DNA of 30,784 nt from Thermohalobaculum sp964475765 (lineage in GTDB: Bacteria; Pseudomonadota; Alphaproteobacteria; Rhodobacterales; Rhodobacteraceae), in the NCBI GenBank assembly GCA_964475765.1, contig CAYYZH010000027.1, forward strand, positions 1 through 30,784. The letters run 5' to 3'. Below are positions 24,389-30,784 of the stretch, in pieces. The stretch's first letter is position 1, and every line of letters begins with the position of its first letter. The notes below the pieces were generated by a model. The model had not been told where the DNA came from. It searched no databases and saw only the letters and a list, made by a program, of their open reading frames with translations. A program made the position numbers and the translations under genes.

Positions 24389-25518
24389 ACGTTCAGAACA
24401 AACCCGCACGGCACACCGCAGATGCCACAACCGTCGAAGAGGGCCTGGCGATTGCCGAGGAAATGGCCCAATTCGACAGTGATGATGCGACCGCGCTGGC
24501 GATGGAGAACACGCTCCTGACGCCGCGGTTCTACACCACAGATTTTGACGAGATGGACGCGCTTGATGTCAGCCCCGTCCGCGAGGAGTGGGACGAGCTG
24601 ATCGCCGACATGGAGTCCGATCCCAACAAGGGTCACTTCAAGAAGAACGAGAGCTGGGACAAAGTCGACTGGGACGGCATGGACCCTGTTCTTAAGAAAG
24701 AGTTGATCGACTTTCTCGTCAGCTCCTGCACCGCCGAGTTTTCCGGCTGTGTGCTCTACAAGGAAATGAAGCGGCGCGGATCGAACAACGACATCGTCAA
24801 ACTGTTCCAGTACATGGCCCGCGACGAGGCCCGGCACGCCGGCTTCATCAACGATGCTTTGCGCGAAGCTGGCGTTGCGGTGAACCTCGGGTTCCTGACC
24901 CAAAAGAAGAAGTACACTTACTTCCGCCCGAAGTTCATCTACTATGCCACGTATCTCTCGGAAAAGATCGGCTACGCGCGGTACATCACGATCTTCCGCC
25001 ACCTGCAGCGCAACCCGGACAAGCAGTTCCACCCGATCTTCAAGTGGTTCGAGGAGTGGTGCAACGACGAGTTCCGCCATGGCGAGGCGTTCAGCCTCCT
25101 GATGCGCGCCGACCGTCGGACACTGGAGGGTTGGAACAAGCTCTGGATCCGGTTCTTCCTGGTCGCCGTCTACGTGACCATGTTCATCCGGGACCATCAG
25201 CGCCCGGCCTTCCACGACGCGCTCGGCGTCGACATCGATTGGTACGATATGGAGGTCTTCCGGATCACCAACGAGATCACACGCCAGTGCTTCCCGGTCG
25301 AAATTGATCTCGACAACCCGCGCTTCAAGACGCTGTGCGAGAAGATGTTCCGCATCAACACGGGTCTGGAAGACGCCAAATCCCAGGGCGGTGTGATCGG
25401 CGGTCTGCGCCGTATCGGATTGATGGCCCGGGCGGGTCTGACCTTCGCCCAGCTTTACTTCCTGCCGGTGCGCAAGAACGAGATCCCCGAGACCTCGCGC
25501 CTGCAACCGGCATGGTAA
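24385..25518 (+). CDS. acsF: Aerobic Mg-protoporphyrin IX monomethyl ester cyclase
   Basis: This 377-aa diiron oxygenase forms the isocyclic ring E using O2, converting Mg-protoporphyrin IX monomethyl ester to divinyl protochlorophyllide. The carboxylate-bridged diiron ligands are visible as EFSGC (Glu118), DEARH (Glu148, His151) and NDEFRH (Glu229, His232), all in helical contexts. The length fits AcsF. The ATG at 24385 overlaps the upstream small gene by 4 nt; an earlier in-frame ATG inside that gene is unlikely. No anaerobic cyclase bchE is in this window, in keeping with an aerobic lifestyle. It is followed after 67 bp by puhE. Confidence 0.97.
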   Translation: MNVQNKPARHTADATTVEEGLAIAEEMAQFDSDDATALAMENTLLTPRFYTTDFDEMDALDVSPVREEWDELIADMESDPNKGHFKKNESWDKVDWDGMDPVLKKELIDFLVSSCTAEFSGCVLYKEMKRRGSNNDIVKLFQYMARDEARHAGFINDALREAGVAVNLGFLTQKKKYTYFRPKFIYYATYLSEKIGYARYITIFRHLQRNPDKQFHPIFKWFEEWCNDEFRHGEAFSLLMRADRRTLEGWNKLWIRFFLVAVYVTMFIRDHQRPAFHDALGVDIDWYDMEVFRITNEITRQCFPVEIDLDNPRFKTLCEKMFRINTGLEDAKSQGGVIGGLRRIGLMARAGLTFAQLYFLPVRKNEIPETSRLQPAW

Positions 25519-25539
25519 CTAACCGCCATACCTCCAGAT

Positions 25540-25570
25540 ATGTCCAGGCCCCTCGTCAGCGTTGGGACAT
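25540..25570 (+). other. Inverted repeat in the acsF-puhE gap
   Basis: ATGTCC (25540-25545) and GGACAT (25565-25570) are complementary arms 19 bases apart, in the only sizeable gap of the puh-acsF segment. They could form a weak RNA stem upstream of the puhE ribosome site. The TGT/ACA spacing does not fit PpsR. Function unknown. Confidence 0.25.
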
Positions 25571-25585
25571 TGAGGAGGGCTGCCC

Positions 25586-26365
25586 GTGACCGCACTGGCG
25601 ATCCTTGCAGCCCTCTTCATCTGGTGGTTCTCCACCGGCGCTATCCTTTGGGCGGTCAGCCGGGGGGCGGCGCGGGCGGAAGTGATCCTGACCGCGCCGG
25701 TTGCCGCAGGTGCCTTCTATGCGTTGGCGTGGGTTGCATATCAGGATGGGCTGTTGGCCGCCTGTCTCGGCTTCGGCGCGGCGATCCTGATCTGGGGGTG
25801 GTTCGAACTGGCGTTCCTGACAGGTGTGATCACCGGGCCGAACACCCGGCCCTGCCCGCCGGGACTGAACGGGCCTCGGCATTTCGTCATGGCCTGGGGC
25901 ACCATTGCCCACCACGAACTGGCGCTTCTCGCAACAGCGATAGGCATCGGCACCCTGACCTGGCATGCGCCGGACCAGACCGGCCTCTGGACCTTCCTGA
26001 TCCTGTTTATCGCGCGGATTTCGGCCAAGCTGAACGTCTACCTCGGTGTGCCCAACCTCTCCCACGAGATGATGCCGGGTCCGGTCGCGCACATGAAAAC
26101 CTACTTCGCGAACCGGCGGATGAACTGGCTGTTCCCGGTCTCGGTCACGCTTTTGACCTTCGCGATGGCCTGCTGGATCGAGCGCACTATCGCTGCCGAG
26201 ACCGTTGGCGCCTCTGCGGGGTTCACGCTTCTGGCGACGCTCACCGGCCTCGCACTTCTCGAACACTGGCTGATGGTCCTGCCCGTCAGGGACGCAGCCC
26301 TTTGGCAATGGATGACAAGGGACCGGGACAGCACCGGCCCGGCGGGCACAAACCCCGCAGATTAA
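25586..26365 (+). CDS. puhE: Photosynthetic complex assembly protein PuhE (DUF3623 type)
   Basis: This 259-aa polytopic membrane protein has about seven hydrophobic segments spread through residues 1-235. Family-like features are WGWFELAFLTGVITGPNTRP near residues 70-89, HFVMAWGTIAHHELALL, and the loop ISAKLNVYLGVPNLSHEMMP. PuhE lies between acsF and hemA in many Rhodobacterales clusters and affects reaction-centre assembly and bacteriochlorophyll production. The start is GTG at 25586 with a strong GAGGAGGG 8 nt upstream, which decides the start. hemA follows after 16 bp. Confidence 0.92.
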   Translation: MTALAILAALFIWWFSTGAILWAVSRGAARAEVILTAPVAAGAFYALAWVAYQDGLLAACLGFGAAILIWGWFELAFLTGVITGPNTRPCPPGLNGPRHFVMAWGTIAHHELALLATAIGIGTLTWHAPDQTGLWTFLILFIARISAKLNVYLGVPNLSHEMMPGPVAHMKTYFANRRMNWLFPVSVTLLTFAMACWIERTIAAETVGASAGFTLLATLTGLALLEHWLMVLPVRDAALWQWMTRDRDSTGPAGTNPAD

Positions 26366-26381
26366 TGACAGTGAGGAAGCC

Positions 26382-27608
26382 ATGAACTACGAGGAACATT
26401 TCCAGTCGCGCCTGTCCGACCTCAAAGAAGAGGGCAACTACCGCGTCTTCGCCGATCTCGAACGTCGGGTCGGTGACTTCCCGCGTGCAGCGCGTCATGT
26501 CGGAACAGGACCGAACGCCTCGACCTCAGATGTAACGGTCTGGTGTTCCAATGACTACCTCGGTATGGGTCAGCATCAGGCCGTGCGCGAGGCGATGAAG
26601 GAAACGATCGACGCCTGCGGCGCGGGCGCGGGCGGCACCCGCAACATCTCGGGCACCAACCACTACCATGTGCTGCTCGAGAAGGAGCTGGCCGATCTGC
26701 ATGGCAAACAAGACGCGTTGCTGTTCACTTCCGGCTATGTCTCGAATTTCGCGGCGCTGGGCACGCTCGGCTCGACGATCCCCGGCATGGTGATCCTGTC
26801 GGACGCGCTGAACCACGCGTCGATGATCGAAGGGATCCGCCATTCTCGTGCGCAGCGATTGATCTGGAAGCACAATGATCTGGCGGATCTCGAGGACAAG
26901 CTGAAAGCACTCGATCCCGATCAGCCCAAGATGATCGCGTTTGAGAGCGTCTATTCGATGGATGGCGACATTGCGCCGATCCATGACATTTGTGATCTGG
27001 CCGACCGCTACAACGCCATGACCTATCTCGATGAGGTCCACGCCGTCGACATGTACGGCCCGCGCGGCGCCGGGATTGCTGAGCAGGAAGGCGCGATGGA
27101 TCGCCTGACGATCATCGAGGGCACGCTGGCCAAGGCCTACGGCACGCTCGGTGGCTATATCGCGGCGACCGAGGCGCTGTGCGACTATGTCCGCTCGTTC
27201 TCGTCGGGATTCATCTTCACTACGGCTCTCCCGCCCGCCATCGCGGCAGGCGCGCGAGTCGCGGTCCGACATCTGAAGTGGTCCGAGTTCGAGCGCCAGC
27301 AACAGCGCCGCGCAGTTGCCAGCCTGCGTGCCAAGCTCGACGCCCACGGCATCCCGCACATGCCGAACCCCAGCCACATCATTCCGGTGATGGTCGGCGA
27401 TCCTGTGAAGTGCAAGATGCTCTCGGACATCCTGCTCGACGACTACGGGATCTATGTTCAGCCGATCAACTATCCGACGGTGCCCAAGGGAACCGAACGC
27501 CTGCGCTTCACACCAGGCCCGCTGCACACCGAGGAGGATATCGACGCACTGGTCTCCGCGCTTTCCGCCCTTTGGTCAGCTTGCGCCCTTTCACGGGCCG
27601 TGGCCTGA
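26382..27608 (+). CDS. hemA: 5-aminolevulinate synthase
   Basis: This 408-aa PLP enzyme condenses glycine and succinyl-CoA to 5-aminolevulinate, the first step of tetrapyrrole synthesis in alphaproteobacteria. Marks are CSNDYLGMGQHQAVREAM (about 55-72), GAGAGGTRNISGTNHYHVLL with ALAS-type residues (about 80-99), YLDEVHAVDMYGPRGAG (about 215-231), and the PLP lysine in EGTLAKAYGTLGGY (about K251). GAGGAA precedes the ATG. The gene closes the bch-puh operon and is followed by a terminator. A second ALAS isozyme may exist elsewhere; this copy is tied to bacteriochlorophyll demand. Confidence 0.97.
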   Translation: MNYEEHFQSRLSDLKEEGNYRVFADLERRVGDFPRAARHVGTGPNASTSDVTVWCSNDYLGMGQHQAVREAMKETIDACGAGAGGTRNISGTNHYHVLLEKELADLHGKQDALLFTSGYVSNFAALGTLGSTIPGMVILSDALNHASMIEGIRHSRAQRLIWKHNDLADLEDKLKALDPDQPKMIAFESVYSMDGDIAPIHDICDLADRYNAMTYLDEVHAVDMYGPRGAGIAEQEGAMDRLTIIEGTLAKAYGTLGGYIAATEALCDYVRSFSSGFIFTTALPPAIAAGARVAVRHLKWSEFERQQQRRAVASLRAKLDAHGIPHMPNPSHIIPVMVGDPVKCKMLSDILLDDYGIYVQPINYPTVPKGTERLRFTPGPLHTEEDIDALVSALSALWSACALSRAVA

Positions 27609-27670
27609 TAACGGGCCGCACTGCCGGCGAAGGCGTAAAGGTCTGCGTCAGCCCAGCTGCTAACAATGAG

Positions 27671-27707
27671 ACGCCGCGCTGGTTGAAACCGGCGCGGCGT
27701 TTTCTTT
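27671..27707 (+). terminator. Rho-independent terminator after hemA
   Basis: ACGCCGCGC (27671-27679) pairs with GCGCGGCGT (27692-27700) in a 9-bp GC-rich stem, with possible extra pairing in the loop. TTTTCTTT follows from 27700. It lies 62 bases after the hemA stop. Read on the minus strand the stem lacks a T tract, so it should end plus-strand transcripts mainly. Confidence 0.88.
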
Positions 27708-27939
27708 AGGCGCTGTCCAGGGACCGCGAATCGAGTTTCGGCAAAGGGGCGAGCGATTCCGCTTCATGCTCGGGAACTGAGATGTGAGGAAGTTCGGCCA
27801 GAACGTCGTCCGGCGTCATTGCGCCGTGTTCAACGCGAGCATCTTGGGAACAGAACGTCTGTCGACACTGCGTCGGCAGGTATTCGGCTTGTTTCGATCT
27901 GGGCATCGGCCGACCGACGCCCAGATTGTATCGTTTCAT
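27706..27939 (-). CDS. Possible 77-aa protein at the end of the puc operon
   Basis: This short frame starts at ATG 27939, 12 nt after the stop of the repeat-protein gene and in the same frame. It encodes a polar protein with basic N-terminus (MKRYNLGVGRPMPRSKQ), two cysteines and an acidic C-terminal half (ELPHISVPEHEAESLAPL). I do not recognise it. There is no good Shine-Dalgarno; translation could depend on termination just upstream. It could be a real small accessory protein of LH2, or a former C-terminal part of the repeat protein cut off by a TGA. The stop lies just beside the hemA terminator. Confidence 0.4.
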   Translation of the reverse strand: MKRYNLGVGRPMPRSKQAEYLPTQCRQTFCSQDARVEHGAMTPDDVLAELPHISVPEHEAESLAPLPKLDSRSLDSA

Positions 27940-27951
27940 TCAGCCGCGGCG

Positions 27952-28656
27952 TCAGCTTCTCTTGCTGTGCGGCAGGATCCAGTTCGCAAAGAACTTGTGG
28001 CCCGGCACGAGGTGCGCGAACGGGAACTTCGCCATAAACTTGTGGCCCGGCACAAGATGGCCAAACGGGAACCCCGCCTGCTTCTTATGGCCCGGGACCA
28101 ACAGACCAATCGGGAAGTTCGCCTGGTGCTTGTGGCCAGGTATCAGGTGCGCGAACGGGAACTTCGCAAAGAACCTGTGGCCCGGGACGAGATGTGCGAT
28201 CGGGAAACCCGCCTGGAACTTGTGGCCGGGTATCAGGTGGGCAATCGGGAACTTCGCAAAGAACTGCGTCGTCGGATATATCGGCGGGAACTCAGGACTC
28301 GACATAATGTGTGGGTGGTTCGAAAGAAGAGAGTCCTTCGCATTCCTCTGGGACGTTGCCGCGACATAGGTGCTGTCACCGGCCATCGACTCCGTTTTAT
28401 CGACAATGATCCCTGCTTTCTCGGCAGCACCGAACGGGGCACGGACTACCAGGAGCGCGTTCCCTCCGCTGATACCTTGGGAATACCCCTCGGCAGCACG
28501 CTTCGGCACACGAGCCTCGGACATCTCGGAATTGGTGTCACCACCCCTTACGATGACGTCCAGCATCTTCGGACGGAAGTGATGGTCCAGCAGCGCCTGA
28601 GCAACCCCGTTTGCCGTCTGCTCATCCCTGTAGAGCCTGGTAATAATCGTGGTCAT
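27952..28656 (-). CDS. Puc-operon protein with six 15-residue FPxAHLxPGHK repeats
   Basis: This 234-aa protein has two parts. Residues 1-about 100 form an apparently globular domain (TIITRLYRDEQTANGVAQAL at the start, NALLVVRAPFGAAEKAGIIV near 66-85) that weakly recalls ferredoxin-like stress-protein domains. Residues 132-221 are six tandem 15-residue units of the form FxAxFPxAHLxPGHK, and a broken seventh ends the protein. Each unit has His six and one residues before its end, except unit 4, which lacks the first. There is no membrane span or signal peptide. The ATG forms an ATGA overlap with the pucC stop, so it is the fourth puc gene, where Rhodobacter has pucD/E. I do not know its function; binding of pigment, metal or LH2 subunits is a guess. 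Confidence 0.85.
   Translation of the reverse strand: MTTIITRLYRDEQTANGVAQALLDHHFRPKMLDVIVRGGDTNSEMSEARVPKRAAEGYSQGISGGNALLVVRAPFGAAEKAGIIVDKTESMAGDSTYVAATSQRNAKDSLLSNHPHIMSSPEFPPIYPTTQFFAKFPIAHLIPGHKFQAGFPIAHLVPGHRFFAKFPFAHLIPGHKHQANFPIGLLVPGHKKQAGFPFGHLVPGHKFMAKFPFAHLVPGHKFFANWILPHSKRS
27994..28263 (-). repeat. Six tandem 45-bp repeats inside the puc-operon gene
   Basis: Each 45-bp unit encodes one 15-residue FxAxFPxAHLxPGHK motif. The first residues of successive units run FFAK, FQAG, FFAK, HQAN, KQAG, FMAK, then FFAN in the partial unit. This near-alternation suggests growth partly by duplication of 90-bp pairs. There are no unique spacers, so it is not a CRISPR array. Confidence 0.95.
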
Positions 28657-30083
28657 GCTTCCTCCAGTCTTCTGTCCACATCATGGATCACTTTTGCGGA
28701 TCCTCTTGCGTGCCGTGCCATGGCGCGTCTCAGCGGAATGACCGCCAGCAACGCCATGATCAACAGCGCCATTTCAAATCCGAATACGACAACATAGGGC
28801 GTCTCCGCCGCGCCGCCACCCGGCAGGGCTACGACGATATCGCGGATCCCACCGCCAATGGCGATGGCGACGCCGGCAGCCGTCGCCTGCACGGCGCCCC
28901 AGGCACCCAGTGCGAGGCCTACCTGTTCCTTAGGCGCACGGCGCATAGTCGCGGTCAGCGTCCCGTGTCCGAAAAGCCCGGCCCCGAAACCCACCACCAA
29001 TGTGCCAAGCACAAAGAGCCACGGCGCGTGCCCAGGCGCGGCGATCACGATCGCAGCAAAACCAGGAACGCCCACGAGCGCGCCATAGAACGCAACATGG
29101 ACCGGGTCCATACCTTGGCCCAACGTGCGTGATGCCAGCGCAAATCCAACCAACCCGCCAGCGGCCAGTACCGCGGTGAGTCTTGTTGTCTCCGCCACCG
29201 TCAGGCCGAGAACATGACCGCCATAGGGCTCAAGCAGGACATCGGCCATGCCGAACCCCATTGTGCCCAATGCGATGACGATCAGGAGACGGGTCGCGCC
29301 GTCTCCGCTGACCAACTTGCTCCATTCGTCCCAGAAACGTGGGCTCGGCTCGGTCGACATCGCGCGTCTGCGATCGCGACCTTCCTGCTTCCAAAGGGCG
29401 ATGACGTTAAGCACGATTGTCACGACGGCGGCGCCCTGGATAACCTGGATCAGGCGTCCGGGTGTGTAGTCGCTGAGGAGCCAGCCGAAGACCAGCGCGC
29501 TGATGATCATCCCGACCAGCAGCATGACGTACATCAGGCCAACCACCTTTGGCTGGTCTTCCTGCGGCACAAGATCGGTCGCGAGCGCAAGACCAACGGT
29601 CTGAACCATGTGCACGCCTGCACCCACCAGAAGGAAGGCCAGCGCTGCGCTGCCATGCCCAACCCAGATCGGCGCGTCATAGGACTCGCCATATCCCGAC
29701 AGGACGAGCAGCGCGAACGGCATTACGGCAAAACCTCCGAATTGCAGCAGGGTGCCTTTCCAGATGAAGGGCACGCGCCGCCAGCCGAAGGCCGATTTAT
29801 GTGTGTCGGATTTAAACCCGATGAATGTGCGGAACGGTGCGAACACCAATGGCAATGAGATCATCACCGCGACTAGCGATGCCGGGACCGCCAATTCGAC
29901 GATCATCACGCGGTTCAACGTGCCGACCAGCAGCACGAGCGCCATCCCCACGGTGACCTGAAACAACGACAGCCGCAGCAGCCGCGACAACGGCACATCG
30001 TCCGAAGCCACATCTGCAAACGGCAGATATTGCGGGCCAATCCTGGCTAGATTTCTGAGCGCAAATTCCCGGTAGTTTAACAT
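28653..30083 (-). CDS. pucC: LH2 assembly protein PucC (BCD-family MFS protein)
   Basis: This 476-aa protein with about 12 membrane spans belongs to the bacteriochlorophyll-delivery (BCD) family and is needed for LH2 formation. It is a clear paralogue of LhaA in this window: QYLPFADVASDDVPLSRLLR, LFQVTVGMALVLLVGTLNRV and FGMADVLLEPYGGHVLGLTV all have LhaA counterparts. Its place after pucBA makes it pucC rather than lhaA. The ATG at 30083 has GGGAG about 14 nt upstream. It is separated from pucA by 120 bp with hairpins, and its stop overlaps the start of the repeat-protein gene (ATGA). Confidence 0.95.
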   Translation of the reverse strand: MLNYREFALRNLARIGPQYLPFADVASDDVPLSRLLRLSLFQVTVGMALVLLVGTLNRVMIVELAVPASLVAVMISLPLVFAPFRTFIGFKSDTHKSAFGWRRVPFIWKGTLLQFGGFAVMPFALLVLSGYGESYDAPIWVGHGSAALAFLLVGAGVHMVQTVGLALATDLVPQEDQPKVVGLMYVMLLVGMIISALVFGWLLSDYTPGRLIQVIQGAAVVTIVLNVIALWKQEGRDRRRAMSTEPSPRFWDEWSKLVSGDGATRLLIVIALGTMGFGMADVLLEPYGGHVLGLTVAETTRLTAVLAAGGLVGFALASRTLGQGMDPVHVAFYGALVGVPGFAAIVIAAPGHAPWLFVLGTLVVGFGAGLFGHGTLTATMRRAPKEQVGLALGAWGAVQATAAGVAIAIGGGIRDIVVALPGGGAAETPYVVVFGFEMALLIMALLAVIPLRRAMARHARGSAKVIHDVDRRLEEA

Positions 30084-30115
30084 GGGAATACATCTCCCAC
30101 CCGCCGCGCTAATAC

Positions 30116-30135
30116 CTGCCAGTCACTGTCGGCAG
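30116..30135 (-). other. Small hairpin upstream of pucC
   Basis: CTGCC (30116-30120) and GGCAG (30131-30135) pair with a 10-base loop, about 33 bases before the pucC ATG. It may contribute to processing or stability of the puc transcript together with the larger hairpin. Confidence 0.4.
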
Positions 30136-30163
30136 ATTTCAGCGGGAAGACCAGCGTTGGGAT

Positions 30164-30196
30164 CACCGCCCCCGACGATTGGGAACGGAGGCGGTG
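30164..30196 (-). other. Intercistronic hairpin between pucA and pucC
   Basis: CACCGCC and GGCGGTG arms (30164-30170 and 30190-30196) enclose 19 bases just after the pucA stop, with possible extra GGA/TCC pairing outside. No T tract follows in the minus direction, so it is not a classical terminator. In Rhodobacter, stem-loops after pucA and pufA stabilise the upstream message, giving far more antenna subunits than assembly protein; the same is inferred here. Confidence 0.6.
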
Positions 30197-30203
30197 TCCA
30201 AAG

Positions 30204-30563
30204 CTACTCTTTATCCGGCAGTGCGCCGTCTGATGCCATTGCCACCGGCTTGGTGAACACGGCTTTGCCCATGCGCCCATCTGGCAGCACGACAACCATT
30301 TCCTGCTGGCCCGTTGCAGCGTCCGTATCGGACACTTTGTAGAATTGGACCATGGTGTTGTCGAACGATGCCGGCTTGACCAACGGTTCGATTGACGCCG
30401 TTTGCGAGCTGCCCATGTCCTGACCTGACAGGAAATCGCTAACCCACGAGGTGTTGCTTAGAACGGCGACATGGACCGCGAACGATCCGACTGCGACAGC
30501 GCCGAGGAAGATCGGAATCCCGACCGTCGGCTTAACCACCAGCCAAAGTTTTGCGTTATTCAT
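30204..30563 (-). CDS. pucA: LH2 alpha subunit with long C-terminal extension
   Basis: Residues 1-47 are a clear LH2 alpha polypeptide: MNNAKLWLVVKPTVGIPIFL, then a single membrane span with His31, the axial ligand of a B850-type bacteriochlorophyll, and Trp40. At positions 44-45, where Rhodobacter has Tyr-Tyr, this protein has Phe-Leu, the pair found in blue-shifted B800-820 (LH3) antennas. The protein continues for about 72 residues beyond the usual end near residue 50, giving 119 aa. The extension (VKPASFDNTMVQFYKVSDTD, then MVVVLPDGRMGKAVFTKPVA) is polar and would lie in the periplasm. An extended Puc2A is known in R. sphaeroides. The gene follows pucB by 11 nt with GGGGG as ribosome site. 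Confidence 0.95.
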   Translation of the reverse strand: MNNAKLWLVVKPTVGIPIFLGAVAVGSFAVHVAVLSNTSWVSDFLSGQDMGSSQTASIEPLVKPASFDNTMVQFYKVSDTDAATGQQEMVVVLPDGRMGKAVFTKPVAMASDGALPDKE

Positions 30564-30574
30564 GATCTACCCCC

Positions 30575-30733
30575 TTAACCCAGCCACGGCGTCGAAAACG
30601 CCACCAGGATGTGCGCCAAAAGCGCGAGGAGTCCGAAAACGCGCGTGCCATCAATAAGATAGCTATGCACTTCTTCGGCCTCACCGAGTGTCAGGCCGGT
30701 TGGCCATACCTTATCTGGATCATGGTCGGACAT
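30575..30733 (-). CDS. pucB: LH2 beta subunit
   Basis: This 52-aa polypeptide matches LH2 beta subunits end to end. The N-terminal polar part is followed by VWPTGLTLGEAEEVHSYLID (residues 9-28), then GTRVFGLLALLAHILVAFST and the PWLG end. His41 in the membrane span is the B850-type bacteriochlorophyll ligand, and His23 is the conserved second histidine near the B800 region. GGGAGG lies just upstream of the ATG at 30733. The gene is the first visible one of the puc operon; only 51 bases remain before the window edge, so the promoter lies outside. Confidence 0.96.
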   Translation of the reverse strand: MSDHDPDKVWPTGLTLGEAEEVHSYLIDGTRVFGLLALLAHILVAFSTPWLG

Positions 30734-30784
30734 AGATAGCCTCCCTAGCCCTTTTTTTAACTTCTGCGGCTCTGCAAACCCGGA

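Noticed and set aside
27994..28263. Tandem 45-bp repeats considered as a CRISPR array
   Set aside because: Repeats are directly adjacent without spacers and are in frame in a coupled gene.
27784..28797. Plus-strand 337-codon frame over the repeat gene considered as a gene
   Set aside because: It runs antisense to the well-coupled puc gene, crosses into pucC, has no ribosome site or family match, and is explained by repeat periodicity.

Overview
The window is a GC-rich piece of a photosynthesis gene cluster from an alphaproteobacterium, most likely an aerobic anoxygenic phototroph of the Rhodobacterales (Roseobacter group). This rests on the gene order (crtB-crtI/crtA-bchIDO, ppsR-ppaA/bchFNBHLM-lhaA-puhABC), the oxygen-dependent cyclase acsF, spheroidene monooxygenase crtA, a cluster-linked ALA synthase (hemA), and a pucBAC operon for a peripheral LH2 antenna. 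Assignments come from reading the proteins; no database search was possible.

Layout, left to right. (1) 1-1894, minus strand: a cupin/XRE regulator, 2-amino-3-ketobutyrate CoA ligase (kbl) and the first codons of threonine 3-dehydrogenase (tdh), a threonine-to-glycine module. (2) 1954-5016, minus strand: crtI-crtB-tspO. (3) 5098-9392, plus strand: crtA-bchI-bchD-bchO, joined by 4-nt overlaps and divergent from crtI across a perfect PpsR palindrome. (4) 9404-11698, minus strand: the regulators ppsR and ppaA/aerR. (5) 11699-12076: the one long gene-free stretch, holding two degenerate PpsR-like sites and other palindromes. (6) 12077-27608, plus strand: a long, tightly packed run bchF-N-B-H-L-M, lhaA, puhA-B-C, a 98-aa unknown, acsF, puhE and hemA, closed by an intrinsic terminator. 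A 100-N assembly gap interrupts lhaA. (7) 27706-30733, minus strand, convergent with hemA: pucB-pucA-pucC, then a gene for an unusual 15-residue tandem-repeat protein and a possible 77-aa ORF.

The genes cooperate as follows. HemA makes ALA. BchH/I/D insert Mg, BchM methylates, AcsF closes ring E, BchL/N/B reduce protochlorophyllide without light, and BchF hydrates the 3-vinyl group. CrtB, CrtI and CrtA make and oxidise spheroidene-type carotenoids. PuhA/B/C/E and LhaA build the reaction centre and LH1. PucB/A/C make LH2. PpsR, PpaA and TspO tune expression to oxygen, light and tetrapyrroles.

Most noteworthy: the repeat protein translationally coupled to pucC; PucA with Phe44-Leu45 in place of the B850-tuning aromatics and a long C-terminal extension; a gene order suggesting the cluster is split after tspO; and an lhaA gap that looks like an assembly artefact.
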